A stretch of DNA of 64,000 nucleotides from Tranzscheliella williamsii. Lineage: Eukaryota; Basidiomycota; Ustilaginomycetes; Ustilaginales; Ustilaginaceae. Location: contig JALBYF010000014.1 of assembly GCA_023212725.1 (NCBI GenBank), positions 238,733 through 302,732 on the forward strand, written 5' to 3'. The notes under the pieces were generated by a model. It did not search any database and was not told the origin of the DNA. It worked only from the letters and a program-made list of their open reading frames with translations. Position numbers and translations under genes: made by a program. Positions 20,469 through 30,301 of this stretch are shown here, piece after piece. Positions within the stretch are counted from its first letter, which is position 1. Every line of letters starts with the position of its first letter.

Positions 20469-21672
20469 ATGAAGCCGATCGGGATGCGAGGCCTGTCGAT
20501 CCTCTGCGCCGGTGTTGTGGCGAGCCTGGCGCCGACGGTGGCCGGATGGGGGCTGGCGGGCCATCAGATGGTGGCGACGATAGCGCAGACGCAGCTGCAT
20601 CCGGCTGTGCGGGAGGAGCTGTGTGCGATCCTGCCCAACTACACCCAGTATCCCTCCTACTGGCCTGCGACGGCGGACGGGCAGCCGCGGACGCACTGCC
20701 ACCTGGCGGTCCTTGCGGGCTGGCCAGACACCATCCGCTACCGGTATCCCTGGAGCGGGCAGCTGCACTACGTCAACCCGGTGGACGACCATCCGCCGCA
20801 GCACTGCGTGTATGGCGAGACCGGATGGACGTCGCAGGACAACGTCCTCTCCTCGCTGGTCAACTACACCGCGCGCGTCGTCACCGAAAGCGGCTGGGAG
20901 CGCGACATGGCGATGCGCTTCCTGGTCCACCTCTTTGGCGACCTCCACCAGCCGCTGCATCTCACCGGGCGCGCGCGCGGCGGCAACGACGTCTGGGTCC
21001 ACTTCGAGGGGAGGAAGGCCAAGCTGCACACCGTGTGGGACACGCTCATCATCGATAAGCAGCTGCGGGAGCTGTCCAACTACACGTCGCGGCTCCCGTC
21101 GGGCCGGATCGAGAGTGCACTCGTCGGCGCCCGCTACGACCCCTACGTGCGGTGGGTGTTGCAGGAAGGGCTCGCGCAGCCTGCCAAGGGCGGTCCTGGT
21201 GGCTGGTGGGCCCAAGAGGCGGCGCAGTGGCCGGCGTGTCCCGCGCGCCCCGACAACACAACCCGCGCCCTGCTCGACGCCGGCCAGCTCGCCTTCCCCG
21301 CACCGCAAGACCCCGCCAGCATCGACGACACACCCTTCCCCGTCTGCCCCTACCACTGGACTCGCCCCATCCATCCGCTCGTCTGCCAGTACGCATTCGC
21401 CCCGCCCGTCCCCGACACCGAACCCCCCAACGACCCCACCCCCCTGCCCGAGCTAGACGTCCCCGAGTACCTCGGCCGCATCGACGCGTACGTCTCGTCC
21501 CTACTTGCCTCTCCCGAGTCCACTGCGCGTATACTGACATCGCCCTTCCTCCCCGCTTGGCCTACACAGCGACAAAGTCATCCAGAAACAGCTCGCCATG
21601 GCCGGCATCCGCCTGGCCGCCGTCTTGAACTCGATCCTGCTCAAGGACCCAGACGCGGCCCTGCAGCTCTGA
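20469..21672 (+). CDS. Secreted S1/P1-type zinc nuclease
   Basis: Exons 20469-21487 and 21570-21672 give about 373 aa. A signal peptide (residues 1-26) would cleave before W27, giving the WGLAGHQMVA N-terminus; in P1/S1 nucleases this Trp and the following His (H32) bind zinc. Further landmarks are ARVVTESGWERDMAMRFLVH, GDLHQPLH, ARGGNDVWVHFEGRKAKLH followed by VWD, and the C-terminal block AMAGIRLAAVLNSIL, which only appears after removal of an 82-nt intron (gtacgt...acacag). The family cuts single-stranded DNA and RNA and releases 3' phosphate. The usual DxGGN is ARGGN here. NYT sites suggest N-glycosylation. Confidence 0.88.
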
Positions 21673-21841
21673 GCCAGTCTTGCCACATCGACACAGAACA
21701 CCAAGACCAGCAACACATTCGCAGAGATAGCCGCGTCGTGTGCATCGACAGACTTGACGATATACAAGGGCGGTACACCGCTCCGATAGCAAGTGCAGTA
21801 GGGCTGGCGTGGTTGTGATCGACTGGACGAGTCCGTTGGGA

Positions 21842-23560
21842 TCACCCCTCGGTGTCTATGCGGGGAGCAGAAGCGCTGCGGACGGGTGATCGGGGGGGCG
21901 TTTTGCCAGTACCGTACGCTGGAGCTTCAGCCCCGCCGGCAGCAGCGAGTTTCTCCCGCGCCGCACTGCTGGCGATGTGCGACTCTGCCCGGTCGACGAC
22001 GTGGAAGAACAGGTCCCACATGCGCGGGCAGTCGAGATTTTCGAGCACCTCGACGTTGCGGCCGCCGCGACCCCAGCCGTCGTGCTCGACGCGGTCTCCC
22101 CAGAAGTCGACGATGGTCGCGCCGCACGCCAGCCCTTCAGCGCACTCGACGTCGACACGGTACCGTTTCGGCAGTGTTCTGCTCGCCTCATCGCCCGCCG
22201 TAGATGCAGCAGGGTTCGGCTCGGAGCCGTCGCTTGCATCTCCGCTCGTGGCGATCGAGCTAAGCCCCAGAGCGTTCACAGCCGCTTTGGTCGCCCGGCC
22301 AGCAGACAAGGATGCGCTCGCTGTCATCGCAAAGCCCTCGTCTTTGGAACTGTGAGGGTCGGCATCGTACATAAATGGATTGGGCCGATCCCCCGGCGAA
22401 GGCACTCGCTGGTGGAAGAGCGTCGGATCAATGATGTACGCTACAGCGAGCATGTCGTGTACGGGAGGCCCGCGTGTAAAGCCGAATTCAGAGGCGTACG
22501 TCTTTGCGAAAAAGGTCAGCGTGGAGCTCAGCATCCTTTTCAGATCGCTGGGACCGGCCGCAGTGGCCGTGTCCGTCAAAGGCTTGGAAGGGGATAGCAG
22601 AGGCGAATCCTCCGGCGCTGCAGAGGTCTGACCTTGAACTGTACGGCCGGCGCCGACGTGAGACTGTCTTCGAGACGATGTGGTTCGCAGTCTGCTTGAC
22701 ACGAGTCGGTCGTGCAGCTCGGCAGTGAAGATGGCTTGATGGGTGACATTGAGACCAGCCATGACGACTTTGATATCCGTGTTGAAGACGATATGAGCGG
22801 CTTCCGGGTCGTTGAGTATGTTGAATTCGGCCAGGGCGCCTCGGTTGCCCCGCACGCCGGCTGCGCCGCCCATCAGCACGATCTGCTCGATGCCTCTGAC
22901 CAGGTGGGGGTAGCATCGGATGAAGAGCGCAATGTTGGTCATAGGACCTGTGACAGCCAAGTGTATTGGAGGTCGGCCGTGGTGGATTCTTTCGGCGATA
23001 ATGGTGGACAGCGTGTAGAGGAAGAGAGAGGGCTCGGGGCCAGTTGTCGGCGAGCTCGTCTTGGGATAGCTAGGGTAGAGCCAGGGCTGGCATAGCGGCG
23101 AAGAGAGCGCGGGAAGCCCCTGCACACCGCCTAGCCCGCCCTGCCCGTGAATCCCGGTATCCGTCTTCACCTCTTTGACTAGAGGACAGTCCGATCCTCG
23201 GATCAGAGGGATGCTCGGAGATGCACGGTAAAGCGCCATCAGTCGCACCGCGTTGAGAAAAGTATCCTTGCCTCCCGCATTGCCCGCCACCGTAGAAACA
23301 CCGAGGAGCTCAAGATCCGGATGATGGAGCGCCATCAACAGCGCCATTGCATCGTCATGGCCAGGATCACAGTCGAGCCAAATAGCCTTGACGCCCATGG
23401 AAGAGGCAGGAGAAATCGAAGCAGCTTGCTCGGCTTGCTCAAGCGTGCCCGCCTTCGACCGTGGCCCGAAGGAGGAGCCAGAGCTCGGCTGGACCAGCTG
23501 GCTCAACCTCCTGAGCAGCGACGGACTGCCGGACGCAGGTGAGGACGGTTCCTTTCGCAT
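21842..23560 (-). CDS. URH1: Nucleoside hydrolase (inosine-uridine type)
   Basis: 572 aa, intronless. After a Ser-rich N-terminal extension of about 54 residues (an alternative start is the ATG at 23398, MGVKAIWLDCD) comes the calcium-binding motif DCDPGHDDAMALL typical of IU-nucleoside hydrolases, then VSTVAGNAGGKDTFLNAVRL, IHLAVTGPMTNIAL and IEQIVLMGGAAGVRGN. The catalytic His region is in LACGATIVDFWG and nearby. Two low-complexity insertions (around residues 295-340 and 410-460) make it longer than the usual 320-350 aa. The enzyme splits ribonucleosides to base and ribose in pyrimidine/purine salvage; which base is preferred cannot be read. Confidence 0.85.
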   Translation of the reverse strand: MRKEPSSPASGSPSLLRRLSQLVQPSSGSSFGPRSKAGTLEQAEQAASISPASSMGVKAIWLDCDPGHDDAMALLMALHHPDLELLGVSTVAGNAGGKDTFLNAVRLMALYRASPSIPLIRGSDCPLVKEVKTDTGIHGQGGLGGVQGLPALSSPLCQPWLYPSYPKTSSPTTGPEPSLFLYTLSTIIAERIHHGRPPIHLAVTGPMTNIALFIRCYPHLVRGIEQIVLMGGAAGVRGNRGALAEFNILNDPEAAHIVFNTDIKVVMAGLNVTHQAIFTAELHDRLVSSRLRTTSSRRQSHVGAGRTVQGQTSAAPEDSPLLSPSKPLTDTATAAGPSDLKRMLSSTLTFFAKTYASEFGFTRGPPVHDMLAVAYIIDPTLFHQRVPSPGDRPNPFMYDADPHSSKDEGFAMTASASLSAGRATKAAVNALGLSSIATSGDASDGSEPNPAASTAGDEASRTLPKRYRVDVECAEGLACGATIVDFWGDRVEHDGWGRGGRNVEVLENLDCPRMWDLFFHVVDRAESHIASSAAREKLAAAGGAEAPAYGTGKTPPRSPVRSASAPRIDTEG

Positions 23561-24136
23561 CTTGAGATCACTAGACCATCTACCGAGAGCCTAGCTATTC
23601 CTTTGGACGTAGAAGAACACTGAGCGCCAAGCTGCAGATGCGACGCTGCCGAATCTGCGCGATATCTTCAATCACCGACCGTGTGAGCAGCGGGACAACT
23701 GGACAAGAAATGCACAATGACTGTCGGAATAAAGGAGCTGACCGGCGGTTCCAGCTTGGCGCAATGCTGCAATCAATAGCGTCGGTCGACTGGCCCTTTG
23801 GTAGATGCAGAGCCGCCGTAAGAGCAGGAAGACAGGGCGGGGAAGGTCTGGCTGGCTTGTCCCGGCGTCCAGATCGGACAACGAGATTAGGCACGTGCCA
23901 TCCATCGCTAAGCGCCAGGGTCCAAGCACCCACACTGTGACTTGACAGCTTCGTTGCCGGCCGAGAGGACCGATGCCTCCACAGTCGCTTTCGCCGCCTA
24001 ACAAAAAGAAGCACGTAGGCTTCGCTCCACTCGCTTCACCCTGCGATGGTAGGTTCGTCCCTTCTTACTTTTGTTGCACATGGTTGTGTAGCTAGCGGGC
24101 AGGTCCTAACCAAAGCGAAAAGACTCACTAGCAGCG
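23561..24136. other. Divergent promoter region, nucleoside hydrolase and WBP4-like gene
   Basis: About 580 bp between two divergent starts. An ATG at 24043 directly followed by gtaggt could be a short upstream exon, but the ATG at 24137 already gives the expected N-terminus. No other features seen. Confidence 0.45.
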
Positions 24137-25114
24137 ATGGCGGACGTCTGGATCTCTCGAAAGCGGTGGAGGTGCAAGTATTGCGATGTGACTATCAACG
24201 ACGATGTGCCGTCGCGCCAGCATCATGAAACTGGATGGCGTCACAAGAACAATGTCAAGCAGGCTCTGCAGGATCTCTATAGCAAGGGTGAGCGGGAGAG
24301 AAGAGAGGCGGAGACGGCCAAGAGGGAGATGGACAGAATCGATCGCCTAGCCGCCGCAAGTTATGCGAAGGATCAAGCGCAAGCCGCCGCTGCACAGCCA
24401 TCGACGTCGGTAGTTGATTCGGTAGTAGATCCAAAACCGCCCTCAGCAGGCAAGCCAACGCAAGCGCCATCGTGGAGACCTAAAAACAAACTCGCAGCTT
24501 ATGGATCTGTTCAGACTCCCCGCCAGGAGGGCGCTGACACGGAAGAGAAACTCAGACGCGAAGAGGAGGAAAAACGACAGAGGATAGGCCAACCCGGCAC
24601 CTGGGAGCAGGTCGATACGGCGCCTTCGGCGGGGCCGTCTTCTTCTTCTGCTGACGCACAGCAGCCTAGGACGTCGGACCGTCAGCAGGTGCAAGCGTTT
24701 CGGATCAGGGAGAAAGTCGGATGCTTAGGCGACGATGAGGAAGAGGATGCCTTAACCGACATCAAAGTCAAGAAGCGTCCCAGAACTATGCACACCAGGG
24801 CTGATTCGGCCGTGAAGGAGGAGGAAAAGCCCAAGCTAGATCCAGTCAGATCACCATGGAAGCTGGAACTGACGCATCCAGCTACCAAGATACCCGCAGT
24901 CAAGAAAGAGGAAACAACCACGCCTGACCTCAGTTGTTTGGAGTCCAGTCAATCTGCAGCGGTCGATTCGAGCTTCTCAGCCAAACCAGAGGACGAAGCA
25001 GAGGCAACGCCGCCAGAGCCGAGTGGTAGCGATGGCGGTGCGCCCAGTGGCCTTTTCAGAAAGCGAAAGGCTGGCGCCGGAGCCGGAGCTACGAAGGTGA
25101 GGGCCCTCGTCTAG
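24137..25114 (+). CDS. WBP4/FBP21-like U1-type zinc finger protein
   Basis: 325 aa. The N-terminus (MADVWISRKRWRCKYCDVTI) begins a matrin/U1-type C2H2 finger: C-x2-C in CKYC, then HHETGWRHKNNV. Start, finger position and the following charged helix match human WBP4 (FBP21), an early spliceosome component. The WW domains of the animal protein are not evident. The middle is Lys/Glu-rich coiled-coil-like (KGERERREAETAKREMDR), followed by a disordered part with short repeated KLEL and KIPAVKKEE stretches, and the C-terminus GLFRKRKAGAGAGATKVRAL is similar to the C-terminal PFKKRK-type motif of fungal members. A nuclear role in pre-mRNA splicing is inferred. Confidence 0.75.
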   Translation: MADVWISRKRWRCKYCDVTINDDVPSRQHHETGWRHKNNVKQALQDLYSKGERERREAETAKREMDRIDRLAAASYAKDQAQAAAAQPSTSVVDSVVDPKPPSAGKPTQAPSWRPKNKLAAYGSVQTPRQEGADTEEKLRREEEEKRQRIGQPGTWEQVDTAPSAGPSSSSADAQQPRTSDRQQVQAFRIREKVGCLGDDEEEDALTDIKVKKRPRTMHTRADSAVKEEEKPKLDPVRSPWKLELTHPATKIPAVKKEETTTPDLSCLESSQSAAVDSSFSAKPEDEAEATPPEPSGSDGGAPSGLFRKRKAGAGAGATKVRALV

Positions 25115-25308
25115 CCCAGATAGATCCCACACTGTAACAGTATTGTACAACAGCATACGCATTCTCTTACATGTTCTCCTGCACGTCCTCCTACATGTCC
25201 ATCTACATATTTGCCATGAACATCGAAGACCCGGTGCAGGATGTAAATGGATCGGGATTATCGGGCGATTGATATTGGCTTTAACACGGCCTTCGGATCC
25301 GCGGCTTT

Positions 25309-25316
25309 CCACGTCA
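25309..25316. promoter_or_regulatory. Candidate UPR element CCACGTCA (TGACGTGG on the other strand)
   Basis: An exact match to the TGACGTGG core bound by XBP1/ATF6-class bZIP factors in animals, about 890 bp upstream of the KAR2 start. It is only one 8-mer and it lies near the 3' end of the preceding gene, so it may be chance. Confidence 0.3.
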
Positions 25317-25863
25317 TCAAATACCGTAGTCGATCTGTGTTGGTCTTACTTGTCCACATTGCTCATACTCGCAGCATCTTGCTTGCATCACAATACAATT
25401 GCTTTGACTTGGCAACACCTACAGGCCTTTGTAACGACCGTGTTGCCATCAGCTAGCTTTTCGCCGTCGCTCCGAAGCCGTCCCTTCAATCCGTCGAGGG
25501 CAGTCGAGAAGTATTGTTCATGCGTATCTGAAAAGCACCATTAATCTCAAATTATGCTACTAGCGAAGAAGCGATTTTGAATAATCAAACGACCTTTGTA
25601 ATAATTGAATCGTAGCGGCGACACTCGAAATTCAAACTGGTTACGCACACGTATACTGTGGTTAGCTTTCTTCCAGCGCATCAGTTGCGCCGACCTGCTT
25701 GGAACAAACAGCGCGAAAGAAGCCTTTCGAACTGGGCAGTCAAGCTGAGCACAGACCGCGCTAAGAACGAAGGCCAGAGAAGACACCAAGATGGAGCCCG
25801 CTGGCCGCGCCCACATCCACGTCGACACCTTCCAGCACGACGCTCGCCGCACGCAGCACGTCC

Positions 25864-25871
25864 GAATCTTC
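25864..25871. promoter_or_regulatory. Candidate heat-shock element pair GAAtcTTC
   Basis: Two inverted nGAAn units (GAATCTTC) about 330 bp upstream of KAR2. A third unit in register is not clear, so this is a weak heat-shock element. Confidence 0.3.
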
Positions 25872-25930
25872 CAGCTCATCACTTGCCACTTCCCTACCTC
25901 TTTCCTTTCTCCATCACCCTCCTCTTCAAG

Positions 25931-26001
25931 ATATATATCCGTCTCGTAAGTGTCGCCAACGCCTTTTCTCCCCTAACACAGGCATCGTCTTGTTTCCCCA
26001 G
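25931..26001 (+). promoter_or_regulatory. TATA-like box and possible 5' UTR intron of KAR2
   Basis: ATATATAT at 25931-25938 is followed by a good donor (gtaagt at 25946), a branch-like ctaac near 25973 and an acceptor at 26001 (ttccccag). Either this AT stretch is the TATA box, or a 56-nt leader intron is present and transcription starts earlier. Both cannot easily hold. Confidence 0.35.
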
Positions 26002-26031
26002 CATCACTCCGACCCCTCCGCCCAGGCTGTC

Positions 26032-26038
26032 CAGCGTG
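26032..26038 (+). promoter_or_regulatory. Candidate UPRE core CAGCGTG
   Basis: An exact match to the CAGCGTG core of the S. cerevisiae KAR2 UPRE recognised by Hac1, 164 bp upstream of the KAR2 start codon. If the leader starts near 25960 it would lie in the transcribed 5' UTR, which weakens the case. Confidence 0.4.
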
Positions 26039-26201
26039 GCGTCACGGCATTCCTTCATCACCATCGCCTCATCTATACCCTGTCCGTTGCATCACGTCTC
26101 TACCGCATATCTGTATTCGTTCTAACCTCTCCCTTTCCATCGCCATCTGTCTTCTACCATCACAGCTCTAGAGCACGGGTTTACTAGGGACAGAAGGAAC
26201 T

Positions 26202-28277
26202 ATGGCCGTTTCCAAAGCAGTCACTTCGGTGGCGCCACGCCGTGGGGGCGCTCGTGCCAACCGCATGTCGCGACCAGCGTTCATGACCATCATCATGGCC
26301 ATCCTCGCGCTTCTTACGTTCTCTGCCTTCATGGCTCCTGGCTCGTCGGCCGGTGGTATGGGAGTCTCTGCCGCCACTGACAAGCGTAGCGAATACGGAA
26401 CTGTGATTGGTATCGACCTTGGAACTACCTACTCTTGTGTTGGCGCTCAGGTTAACGGCCGTGTCGAGATCATTACCAATGACCAGGGTAACCGTATCAC
26501 TCCCTCTTACGTCGCCTTCACTCCCGAGCGATTGGTCGGTGACGCAGCCAAGAACCAGGCCCCCCAGAATCCGGAAAACACCATCTTTGATGCCAAGCGA
26601 CTGATTGGCCGAAAGTGGGGCGAGGCCGACCTGAAGAAGGATCTGAAGCATCTCCCCTTCAAGCTCATCGACAACGGCGGGAAGCCCGCCATTCAAGTGG
26701 TACTCAATGGTGAGAAGAAGATCTTCACCCCCGAGGAGATCTCCGCCATGGTCCTCCAGAAGATGAAAGAGACCGCTGAGGCCTATCTTGGCCACAAGGT
26801 CACCCATGCTGTCGTCACTGTCCCTGCTTACTTCAACGATGCTCAACGACAAGCAACCAAGGACGCCGGTACCATTGCCGGTCTGACGGTTTTGCGAATC
26901 GTGAACGAGCCTACTGCGGCTGCTATCGCCTATGGTCTGGACAAGAAGGGCGGCGAGTCGCAGATCATTGTCTACGACCTGGGTGGAGGCACCTTCGATG
27001 TGTCGCTTCTCTCTATTGAATCGGGTGTATTCGAGGTTCTGGCCACCGCTGGTGACACTCACCTCGGTGGTGAAGACTTTGACAACCGTGTCTCTGACTA
27101 TATTCTCAAGCAGTTCAAGAAGAAGACGAGCCTCGACGCCTCTGGTAACAAGCGATCGGTCGGCAAGTTGAAGCGAGAGGTTGAGAGGGCCAAGCGAACT
27201 CTTTCCAGCCAGATGTCGACCAAGATCGAGATTGACAGCTTCTTTGAGGGCAAGGACCTTGACGAAACCCTAACCCGAGCCAAGTTTGAGGAAATCAACA
27301 TGGACCTCTTCCGAAAGACGATGAAGCCTGTTGAACAGGTGCTCAAGGACGCTGGTGTTAAGAAGGACGAGATTGACGATGTTGTCCTTGTCGGTGGTTC
27401 TACCCGAATCCCCAAGGTTCAGGCCATGCTCAAGGAGTACTTTGGTCGAGAGCCTTCCAAGGGCATCAACCCTGATGAGGCCGTCGCCTGGGGTGCCGCC
27501 GTCCAGGGTGGTGTTCTTGCTGGTGACGAGTCGCTCGGCGATGTTGTCCTGATTGATGTCAACCCCTTGACGCTCGGAATTGAGACCAACGGTGGTGTGA
27601 TGACCAAGCTCATTCCTCGAAACACTGTTGTTCCCACCAAGAAGTCTCAGATCTTCTCCACTGCCGCCGACAACCAGAACGTTGTGTTGATCCAGGTCTA
27701 CGAAGGTGAACGTTCGATGACCAAAGACAACAACCTGCTCGGCAAATTCGAGCTCGCTGGAATCCCTCCCGCTCCCCGCGGTACGCCGCAGATCGAGGTC
27801 ACCTTTGAGGTGGACGCTAACGGTATCATGAAGGTGGCTGCTGCGGACAAGGGCACCGGCAAGAGCGAGTCGATTACCATTACCAACGACAAGGGCCGAC
27901 TCAGCACCGAGGACATTGAGCGAATGGTTGCTGAGGCTGAGGAGTATGCCGAGCAGGATGAAGCTGTTCGAAAGAGGATCGAAGCCATGAACAACCTGCA
28001 GAACTTCATTGCCACTCTCCGAGGACAGATCTCCGACAAGGAGGGACTTGGAGGCAAGCTGGACAAGGACGACAAGGAGACCATCAAGCAGAGCCTTAAG
28101 GACGCCGAATCGTGGCTCGAAGAGAACGGTCAGACCGCCGAGTCTTCGGATATCGAGGAACAGCTTAGCGAGCTCCAGGCTGCCGTGGCTCCCATCACCG
28201 CCAAGATCTACCAGGGTGGTGCTGGCGGTGCTGCTGGTGATGACGAGCCGCTTAGCTATGGTCACGACGAGCTCTAA
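26202..28277 (+). CDS. KAR2: ER-lumenal Hsp70 chaperone BiP
   Basis: 691 aa, intronless. Residues 28-45 form a hydrophobic signal segment after a basic N-terminus, and the protein ends in the ER retrieval signal HDEL. The ATPase domain shows [12 protein letters not shown] (from residue 70), [31 protein letters not shown] and [13 protein letters not shown]; the substrate-binding domain shows [20 protein letters not shown] and the family's [17 protein letters not shown]. BiP folds and retains secretory proteins, drives translocation through Sec61 and senses ER stress. Codon use is strongly biased toward C-ending codons, as in highly expressed genes. A long mirror-image open frame on the minus strand is a shadow of this bias. 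Confidence 0.97.
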   Translation: MAVSKAVTSVAPRRGGARANRMSRPAFMTIIMAILALLTFSAFMAPGSSAGGMGVSAATDKRSEYGTVIGIDLGTTYSCVGAQVNGRVEIITNDQGNRITPSYVAFTPERLVGDAAKNQAPQNPENTIFDAKRLIGRKWGEADLKKDLKHLPFKLIDNGGKPAIQVVLNGEKKIFTPEEISAMVLQKMKETAEAYLGHKVTHAVVTVPAYFNDAQRQATKDAGTIAGLTVLRIVNEPTAAAIAYGLDKKGGESQIIVYDLGGGTFDVSLLSIESGVFEVLATAGDTHLGGEDFDNRVSDYILKQFKKKTSLDASGNKRSVGKLKREVERAKRTLSSQMSTKIEIDSFFEGKDLDETLTRAKFEEINMDLFRKTMKPVEQVLKDAGVKKDEIDDVVLVGGSTRIPKVQAMLKEYFGREPSKGINPDEAVAWGAAVQGGVLAGDESLGDVVLIDVNPLTLGIETNGGVMTKLIPRNTVVPTKKSQIFSTAADNQNVVLIQVYEGERSMTKDNNLLGKFELAGIPPAPRGTPQIEVTFEVDANGIMKVAAADKGTGKSESITITNDKGRLSTEDIERMVAEAEEYAEQDEAVRKRIEAMNNLQNFIATLRGQISDKEGLGGKLDKDDKETIKQSLKDAESWLEENGQTAESSDIEEQLSELQAAVAPITAKIYQGGAGGAAGDDEPLSYGHDEL

Positions 28278-30301
28278 GCTTGCCCCTCCCCGCACGCGAC
28301 ATTACCACCGAAAAAAAAATGCCGCGAAGCCATGCTCATCTTTTTTCAACCTATCTCCCCTTCCTCCAGTGTCATGATCCACCGAACTATGATCGACTCT
28401 GCATAGATAAGTATGACGCATTGGACGCACTCGCGTGTAGCAGTGCTCGGCTGCGTTCCGGGGCTTCTGTAGTCGGTAAAAGGCTCGCGGCAAAAGGCTC
28501 GGATTTCGTTGCTAATTCAACCTGTCGACCCGAAAAACACAGTTTGTAACACCGAATCGTTCCGTGTCCGTGCTTAGTCCATTCGACTGCGGATAGCGGC
28601 CAACGTGAATGTGAGAACAAGGTTAACGGGAGCTGCACCCATGCCTTGACGTAACACGGTTGTCAGAGTTAGGCTCAGAGGATTGTGCCTAATGCACCTT
28701 AGCGCTCGAATGCCACGTACTGCTGCGAGAGGCGCTAAGAGTCGGATTGCGGGACGTGGAGAAGCGACATGATTCCAACGCCAACTACTCGGCGGAGCCT
28801 AGGCATGTGTAAATGTGTAAATGAATACGCGCGCTTGCTTCTCTGCGGCTGTTCTCCGCGCAGGCTTTAGCTCAGATGGATGCAAAATGGCTGCGGCTAG
28901 TCTCAGAAACAAGCTCAGGTCGAATTTCGAATTAGGAAGGTATTGGCGCAAGCGACAACTCGCTCTCATGCTCCTCGTTGGAAGGTGCGGCCAGTAGCAA
29001 GCGCGCGCACGCAGCCGACTTATCGTTAACTCTCGCCCGGCCGTACGCTCCGAGCTCAGTACGAATTCTTCATGGCAGTAGTGCGAGTCGCGTCGAGCAC
29101 CAGCCGTGCAGCTGCAGCCGTAGCATTATAAAGCAACCGACGCAAATGAATCGTTATGCACATCTCAAGTCGCGTCGAACCGCCCCGATACCTGAAACGC
29201 CACAGTAAAAACAGCAACGGCAGGACAATTGAAGAGCTTGTCGCAGACACGGACCCAGCACAGGGGAACTCACACTCAGCTTTTTAGTCGAGATCACACA
29301 AAAGAATACCACTAATCAATGCTCCCAGCGCGTGGTTGCGACCGGCACGACGTCCTTTTTCATAGAGAGTTGCTCTCGGTTCTCCTTGCTTTTTCTTGCT
29401 ATCATATTCAATCAATCCGAACTGATTCCTAATTTCTCTAGAATCACTTGTTCGCCAGTTCCGTGCCGAGGAGCTCGCTTGTTTCAACCGCTGGAGGAAC
29501 CAATGGAAGCTTACGTTCCATTTCCCTCGCTCCCGAATCAGCTTGTTACTATGAGGGCTCGGTCGGTCACTTCAAGGCGCAACTGGCGCACCTCAGATCG
29601 ATCATTGCCGCATCCTATGCAGTGAAGTCATCGTCGGAAACCGCGAAATGGCGAGTGTGCTAGGTGTCAGCAGACTTTCGGACGGAGCGCCGGTCTCGCG
29701 CCTCCGCATGTAGTGCGGCTTCTATCCGAAAGGCTCGATGCACACCCAGCCTCGTCTAACCGTCTGCAGTCACAGTGCGACTAGCGTGGAAAAATCCACC
29801 CTTTGCCTATCACAGTTCGCAGCCACGTCTCACTCTCTGCGCACTTGATCAGAGCCAATCTACGGCGTTCCGAAGCCGGCCATTCGCCATTCACCTTGGG
29901 CCTGCAGTTTCCGTGCGGAGGCTCCGCTCGACTTGTTGACAGCAGCAAAGCGCATACCGGCAGGGATGATCCAGTCGGCCCTCTTCTAGATGGCATTCAA
30001 TGAGTACCCTCCTGCCATTTTCACTAAAAGAGGCCTTCCATCTTGCTTGCACCATCCAAAGCGTTCGAACCGCGTCCTTCATCTCTCCCTTCTGACATCC
30101 GCTGTTGAGGCCGACCGGAGCCAGATCAGCTTTCTACCTCCGCCACCTAGACGCAATGCAGCACCGAAGCTTACTGTAATTCAGCATGATCTAGAAAGGA
30201 TCGTCTTGGCCTTGTAGCACGTCCGGATACCTTAACCTCTCCCTCTAAGATATCCCCTGAAGCAGCGCTGTGCGAGATCCGCTTCATCGCTCAACGTAGT
30301 C
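28278..30301. other. Gene-free stretch of 2.0 kb after KAR2
   Basis: No credible coding region by frame, splice motif or family. A perfect 8-bp inverted repeat (CTTAGCGC at 28698-28705, GCGCTAAG at 28732-28739) can fold into a hairpin. The right half is the promoter of the seven-helix membrane protein. Confidence 0.45.

Larger units (their letters stand above)
25115..26201. other. KAR2 promoter and leader region
   Basis: About 1.1 kb. Candidate elements are listed separately. A short open frame starts at the ATG at 25791 (MEPAGRAHIHVDTFQHD) and would be an upstream ORF only if transcription begins before it; I find no family for it. Confidence 0.45.

Noticed and set aside
25791..25949. Short open frame before KAR2 (MEPAGRAHIHVDTFQHD)
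   Set aside because: No family and it lies in the promoter/leader region; could at most be an upstream ORF, which I cannot show.
26184..28295. Two long minus-strand frames (about 290 and 340 codons) opposite KAR2
   Set aside because: Known artefact of strong codon bias in Hsp70 genes, where the complementary strand stays open.
28860..28945. tRNA-like stretch (tagctcagatgga ... ggtcgaatttcg)
   Set aside because: A-box and B-box resemblance only; acceptor, D and anticodon stems do not pair.
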